Source of the DNA: Bacilli bacterium
GTDB taxonomy: Bacteria; Bacillota_I; Bacilli_A; ML615J-28; CAG-698
Assembly (NCBI GenBank): GCA_023228385.1
Contig: JALOBF010000066.1
Coordinates: 1 to 8,035 of the forward strand
Direction: 5' to 3'
Length of the DNA: 8,035 nt
Shown here: piece after piece, positions 5,097-8,035 of the stretch
How positions within the stretch are numbered: the stretch's first letter is position 1
How the letters are laid out: each line of letters opens with the position of its first letter
Position numbers and translations under genes: made by a program
The notes under the pieces: model-generated
Database searches by the model: none
The model's input: the letters and a program-made list of their open reading frames with translations, nothing else
What the model was told of the DNA's origin: nothing

Positions 5097-6710
5097 ATGT
5101 TTAAAAAAACTTTAAAGATCTTATTTATTTTATTGGGTGTATTATTAGTACCAAAATCGGTTATTAATCTTAAGGCCGTTAATGATAATAACAGTTATTA
5201 TCCGGCCGGAGTCAATTATTTGGATCCCGAAAATTTTAATGCAAGCCCGGTCAATAATGTTTTTTCCGCTTCTTCAAAAAATAAGTTTCGGATTAAGCCG
5301 GCAACTACTTATTGTTTAGCCTCTCAATTCAGCGATTTATTGCAAATAGGACGATTTGAATTCCAATTTTATAATTACGACGGCGAAGATTTGGAATTAA
5401 CTCCGGTGTATGAATACGACACTCTTTTTGGAAATATTATTTCAATTCTTTTTGAAACACCGCCATCAGGACATTTTATCGATATTTTCATTGAAATTAA
5501 TTGTCCGAACCCTAAAGAAATCAGTGCTTTCTCGATTGATACATATTTTATATTTTTTGAAGGAGAAATAATGCCGGGTGGGGACTCAACCTATCAGGGG
5601 CCGAATAATTTATATCCTTTAATTAATTATGAAGAAGCCTATTATTATACCAGTTACAGTGATAATATTTCCGTTGAGGAATTAAAAAAAAGTTTATATG
5701 CTTTTGATGATGTTGATGGCGATGTTACCGATCGAATCATTATAAGCGAGGATGACTATACGGTAAATTCCGGTATTATCGGCACTTATCCGGTTGGTTT
5801 TTCGGTTAGTGATACAAGTGGCAATGTTGCTGCCTTTATAATTAATATTGCTGTTCGGGATTGGGATGTTCCGATTATTTCTGGTCCTGATGTATTGGAA
5901 ACTGAACCTAATCAAATATTAACGGAAGAATATTTGCTAAGTAAACTTTCTGCTTATGATGATTATGATGGGCTTTTAACCAGTGATATTGAAGTAACAA
6001 GTAACGGATATCTTGAAAATCACAATAATAAAGGAATTTATCAAGTTGAATTTCAAGTTAACGATTCATCAGGAAATATCGGTGTTCACACGATTAATAT
6101 TGACGTCAAGGACCGAACGGCACCGGTTATTTCGGGTCCGGCTGTTATTACTAAACCGAACAATACCATGATGTCACTTTCTCAGATTGTATTGCAATAT
6201 CGGGCAGAAGATAATATAGATGGCAATATTACCGATATGATTGAAGTAACCGCTGATAATTATTCGCTACATCCCAATCGAGTCGGAACCCATACAATCA
6301 CTCTTTCGGTCAGCGATTATGAGGGCAATACTACTACTTTAACAGTTTCCGTTGAAGTTTATGATGCAACTGCTCCGGTCTTTATGATTGACATTAATAA
6401 AATCACCGTAAATATAGAAGAAGGCGGCATTATGTTACGCGACCTTATCACGCAGTTAGAGGCTTTGGGGAAAAATAACATTTGCGGTGTTATTGAAATC
6501 ATTAATGATGAATATTCAGGAAATGAAAAAACCCCGGGAATTTATGGGGTAGTATTTAAGGCCGATGATGAATATCATAAATTGGAAATTACCGTTAATG
6601 CCAAAGAAGCATTGCCGCCAGCAGTAAAAACGGGGTGGCTTAAGAAAATAGGCGGCTTTTTCAAAGCAATTTGGGCATCGCTTCGCCGCTTTGTCAATAA
6701 TTATTTATAA
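5097..6710 (+). CDS. Secreted protein with tandem DUF5011-like Ig repeats and cationic amphipathic C-terminus
   Basis: Exported, probably cell-surface protein of unknown function. Residues 1-27 form a signal peptide (KK, long hydrophobic core, likely cleavage after LKA). Residues about 30-160 are an unrecognised, Tyr/Phe-rich, mostly beta region. Three Ig-like repeats follow, at about 192-258, 275-343 and 358-427. Each has an acidic DxxDGxxT motif (DDVDGDVT 204-211, DDYDGLLT 288-295, DNIDGNIT 372-379), a VSD/VND..GN strand and a linker such as RTAPVISGP. A degenerate fourth unit spans about 435-502. This pattern fits DUF5011/HYR-like adhesion or wall-spacer domains, and the acidic motifs suggest Ca2+ binding by analogy. 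There is no LPXTG signal, lipobox or long C-terminal membrane helix. Instead the protein ends in a basic, Trp/Phe-rich amphipathic segment (513-537), which may contact the membrane. Convergent with yidD, overlapping it by 10 bp. Confidence 0.85.
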   Translation: MFKKTLKILFILLGVLLVPKSVINLKAVNDNNSYYPAGVNYLDPENFNASPVNNVFSASSKNKFRIKPATTYCLASQFSDLLQIGRFEFQFYNYDGEDLELTPVYEYDTLFGNIISILFETPPSGHFIDIFIEINCPNPKEISAFSIDTYFIFFEGEIMPGGDSTYQGPNNLYPLINYEEAYYYTSYSDNISVEELKKSLYAFDDVDGDVTDRIIISEDDYTVNSGIIGTYPVGFSVSDTSGNVAAFIINIAVRDWDVPIISGPDVLETEPNQILTEEYLLSKLSAYDDYDGLLTSDIEVTSNGYLENHNNKGIYQVEFQVNDSSGNIGVHTINIDVKDRTAPVISGPAVITKPNNTMMSLSQIVLQYRAEDNIDGNITDMIEVTADNYSLHPNRVGTHTITLSVSDYEGNTTTLTVSVEVYDATAPVFMIDINKITVNIEEGGIMLRDLITQLEALGKNNICGVIEIINDEYSGNEKTPGIYGVVFKADDEYHKLEITVNAKEALPPAVKTGWLKKIGGFFKAIWASLRRFVNNYL

Positions 6711-6946
6711 TCGTCTTTAAATAACTTTTCAATACTATTAGGGGGGACAGGGTCATACCCCCCTTTTGCGATGGGATTGCATCGGATGATACGCCATATC
6801 GAGAGGGTAAATGCGGTAAAAAAATCGAATTTTTCAAAAGACTCTAAACAATAATTCGAACAAGTTGGATGGTATTTACATCTTTTTGGTCGGGAAACGG
6901 CCGTTTTTTGATAAAACTTAATTAATCTGATGATAAGTTTGTTCAT
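6701..6946 (-). CDS. yidD: YidD, membrane protein insertion efficiency factor
   Basis: Small membrane-associated protein that assists Sec/YidC-dependent insertion of inner-membrane proteins. The 81 residues carry the whole family signature: an N-terminal amphipathic helix (MNKLIIRLIKFYQ), CKYHPTCSNYC (23-33) with three cysteines, SIWRIIRCNP (49-58) and KGGYDPVPP (61-69). Length is normal (about 70-85). The start at 6946 is supported by AGAGGG (6952-6957) five bases upstream on the minus strand. In many bacteria yidD sits between rnpA and yidC. Here it stands alone, convergent with the surface-protein gene (10-bp overlap of the 3' ends) and divergent from the DUF2953 gene. The codons for residues 62-69 are GGG GGG ... 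CCC CCT, strikingly GC-rich for this window, and form a hairpin discussed separately. No terminator for yidD itself was found. Confidence 0.96.
   Translation of the reverse strand: MNKLIIRLIKFYQKTAVSRPKRCKYHPTCSNYCLESFEKFDFFTAFTLSIWRIIRCNPIAKGGYDPVPPNSIEKLFKDDYK
6741..6767 (+). terminator. Likely terminator of the surface-protein gene, embedded antisense in yidD
   Basis: GGGGGG (6741-6746) pairs with CCCCCC (6758-6763) around an 11-base loop, and TTTT follows (6764-6767). It lies 30 bases after the plus-strand stop at 6710. On the minus strand the hairpin is followed by TAATAG rather than a T tract, so it should act only on plus-strand transcripts. The short T run makes efficiency uncertain. 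Confidence 0.6.
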
Positions 6947-7004
6947 TGCAACCCTCTAAAAAATAATATGATTTTTACTAAATGGTACTTGATTATTTAT
7001 GTAT

Positions 7005-7033
7005 ATTATAACATAAATAAAAAGACTTATTAA
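7005..7033 (-). promoter_or_regulatory. Promoter of yidD
   Basis: Read on the minus strand, TTAATA (7033-7028) stands 17 bases before a perfect TATAAT (7010-7005), with a TG extension at 7013-7012. The predicted leader is about 50 bases, ending with the yidD ribosome binding site. Confidence 0.65.
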
Positions 7034-7067
7034 TGATTTGTTTTATGCTAATGGAAATTAATTCTGT

Positions 7068-7098
7068 GGTTTAAAGTATTAAAAAGGTTTAAAATACT
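7068..7098 (+). repeat. Direct and inverted repeats before the DUF2953 gene
   Basis: GGTTTAAA occurs at 7068-7075 and again at 7086-7093, 18 bases apart, and similarity continues for six more bases (GTATTA versus ATACTA). The same stretch holds an inverted pair, AGTATT (7075-7080) and AATACT (7093-7098). It ends three bases before the ATG at 7102. It could be an operator. In this very AT-rich gap, chance is also possible. Confidence 0.5.
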
Positions 7099-7101
7099 AA
7101 T

Positions 7102-7668
7102 ATGATATATGTTTTGACAATAATCGTCATTATTTTAATTATGCCTATAAAAATTGTTGCAATTAAAGATGACCGGCACAGCGATGTCGATATTCATTTT
7201 ACTAAAATATTAGATATAAAGTTGGATTTTGACCAGTTGTTAAGGCGATTGTTTTCGGAAAAAGGCGATCCGGAACGCATTACATTTCGAAGTTTTTTAT
7301 CCAGTATCGGACTTTATCGTCAAGCTAAAAATATCATTACCACAACCACGAAAATGATCAGTATTAAAAAAATGACCTTTATCATTAAAACAAAATCAAG
7401 CAGTCTTGATTCTGACACTTGGGGTTTTGTTTTTAGTTGGATTGTTTTTGGCTACTTTCAAGATTATGTTCATCGATATTTTAAAGCTGTCGAAAACGAA
7501 TACTACAATCATCAAATCGCCCCGGCCAATAAAATTAATTTTGAATGTCATTTTAATATTCGTTTAGTATATTTATTATTTGCATTAATCAGAAATATAA
7601 AAGACATTCCCAAAGTTATCAGATTCATTAAGAAAGGAAATAAAGCATATGGAACATCCAATTTCTGA
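7102..7668 (+). CDS. ytfI: DUF2953 membrane-anchored protein (YtfI-like)
   Basis: Function unknown; recognised mainly from its partnership with gerW, since Bacillus subtilis has the same ytfI-ytfJ order. The 188-residue protein starts with one hydrophobic segment (about 2-20). A short hydrophilic stretch follows, then a region rich in Lys, Thr and Ser (80-105). A second hydrophobic stretch (WGFVFSWIVFGYF, 107-119) precedes a C-terminal basic tail (IRFIKKGNKAYG). DUF2953 proteins typically have an N-terminal anchor plus a region like this, and I recall them being somewhat longer. The ribosome binding site is poor: AAAAAGG (7081-7087) is 14 bases from the ATG. No convincing sigma-A, sigma-E or sigma-G promoter is visible in the divergent gap. 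Its 3' end overlaps gerW by 20 bases, so the two are cotranscribed. The gene is real by length and context; the family name is moderately sure. Confidence 0.7.
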   Translation: MIYVLTIIVIILIMPIKIVAIKDDRHSDVDIHFTKILDIKLDFDQLLRRLFSEKGDPERITFRSFLSSIGLYRQAKNIITTTTKMISIKKMTFIIKTKSSSLDSDTWGFVFSWIVFGYFQDYVHRYFKAVENEYYNHQIAPANKINFECHFNIRLVYLLFALIRNIKDIPKVIRFIKKGNKAYGTSNF

Positions 7669-8035
7669 ATTATTTAAAATTTCGTTAAACTGCATTAAAG
7701 ATATGATTGATGTCAATACAATTGTCGGTGAAGCAATTGTACTCAATGACAAAGTTTCGATTATTCCTATATCAAAAGTAAAGTGTGCTTTTGCAACCGG
7801 CGGTTGTGAGCAAAAAAATGTAAAAGCAGCAGAAGAACGTAATTATCCATTTGGCGGTGCGACCGGAGGAACGTTGACATTGACACCGATGGCCTTCCTT
7901 GTCTGCAGCGATGATGATGTCAAACTTCTCCATATGGCCGAACATATTCATTTATATGAAAAAATTATTGACCAACTGCCGATAACGGTTTCGCAAATCA
8001 AAGATATCTTTTCAGCCAATCCGAAAGTAACCAAT
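7649..8035 (+). CDS. gerW: GerW/YtfJ family protein, 3' end beyond the window
   Basis: Member of the YtfJ family (PF09579). In Bacillus subtilis GerW is a spore protein needed for normal germination with certain nutrients. The family also occurs in non-spore-formers, where its role is unknown. All 129 visible codons are open and no stop is reached. Typical members are about 130-150 residues, so little is missing. Family-like features are the start MEHPISELFK, IKDMIDVNTIVGEAI (16-30), VSIIPISKVKCAFATGG (36-52), and the glycine-rich FGGATGGTLTLTPMAFLV (68-85). The start at 7649 has AAAGGA (about 7633-7638) ten bases upstream and overlaps the DUF2953 gene in another frame, which suggests translational coupling. 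The middle region (53-65) is short and charged, and four cysteines (15, 46, 53, 86) are present. Sure of the family, not of a sporulation role. Confidence 0.92.
   Translation, partial: MEHPISELFKISLNCIKDMIDVNTIVGEAIVLNDKVSIIPISKVKCAFATGGCEQKNVKAAEERNYPFGGATGGTLTLTPMAFLVCSDDDVKLLHMAEHIHLYEKIIDQLPITVSQIKDIFSANPKVTN

Noticed and set aside
6650..6694. GCGGC/GCCGC pair inside the 3' end of the surface-protein gene as a terminator for yidD on the minus strand
   Set aside because: The loop is about 28 bases and no proper T tract follows on the minus strand.
7050..7073. Seven-codon reading frame starting at ATG 7050 in the yidD-ytfI gap as a leader peptide
   Set aside because: No ribosome binding site, no regulatory codon run and no attenuator structure.

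Overview
This is an AT-rich, densely packed bacterial window with short intergenic gaps, strong AGGAGG-type ribosome binding sites and several TGnTATAAT-type promoters. The gene content (ECF vitamin transport, a preQ1-I riboswitch with QueT, a YtfI/GerW pair, Ig-like surface protein) points to the low-GC Gram-positives. My best guess is a lineage on the border of Bacillota and Mollicutes (Erysipelotrichia, Izemoplasma or Haloplasma-like), but the sequence alone does not prove this. Trp is encoded by TGG throughout and TGA is used as a stop twice, so the standard bacterial code is the simplest reading.

Layout. (a) 34-2384: two genes of an energy-coupling-factor (ECF) importer, a two-domain ATPase and a membrane S component, joined by an ATGA overlap. 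The T component is not in the window and may lie upstream. (b) 2379-3022: a 46-bp promoter-bearing tandem duplication, then a compact preQ1-I-type riboswitch whose pseudoknot covers the ribosome binding site of queT, a queuosine-precursor transporter. (c) 3083-3830: a ZIP-family metal transporter whose start codon lies inside a perfect 10-bp inverted repeat. (d) 3890-4975: an N-acetylhexosamine 1-kinase (NahK-like) with its own promoter and a short terminator. (e) 5097-6710: a secreted protein with tandem DUF5011-like Ig repeats and an unusual cationic amphipathic C-terminus. (f) 6701-6946, minus strand: yidD, convergent with (e) and overlapping it by 10 bp. Its KGGYDPVPP codons form a G6/C6 hairpin followed by TTTT on the plus strand, a likely terminator for the surface-protein gene. 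(g) 7102-end: a DUF2953 (YtfI-like) membrane protein overlapping gerW (ytfJ), which is cut by the window end.

The window is a string of small, mostly independent transcription units dominated by envelope and uptake functions (vitamin, queuosine precursor, metal, amino sugar salvage). No mobile element, CRISPR array, tRNA or rRNA was seen. The most interesting signals are regulatory: the duplicated promoter feeding the riboswitch, the inverted repeat over the ZIP start, and the terminator embedded antisense in yidD. I did not find a clearly new multi-gene system.
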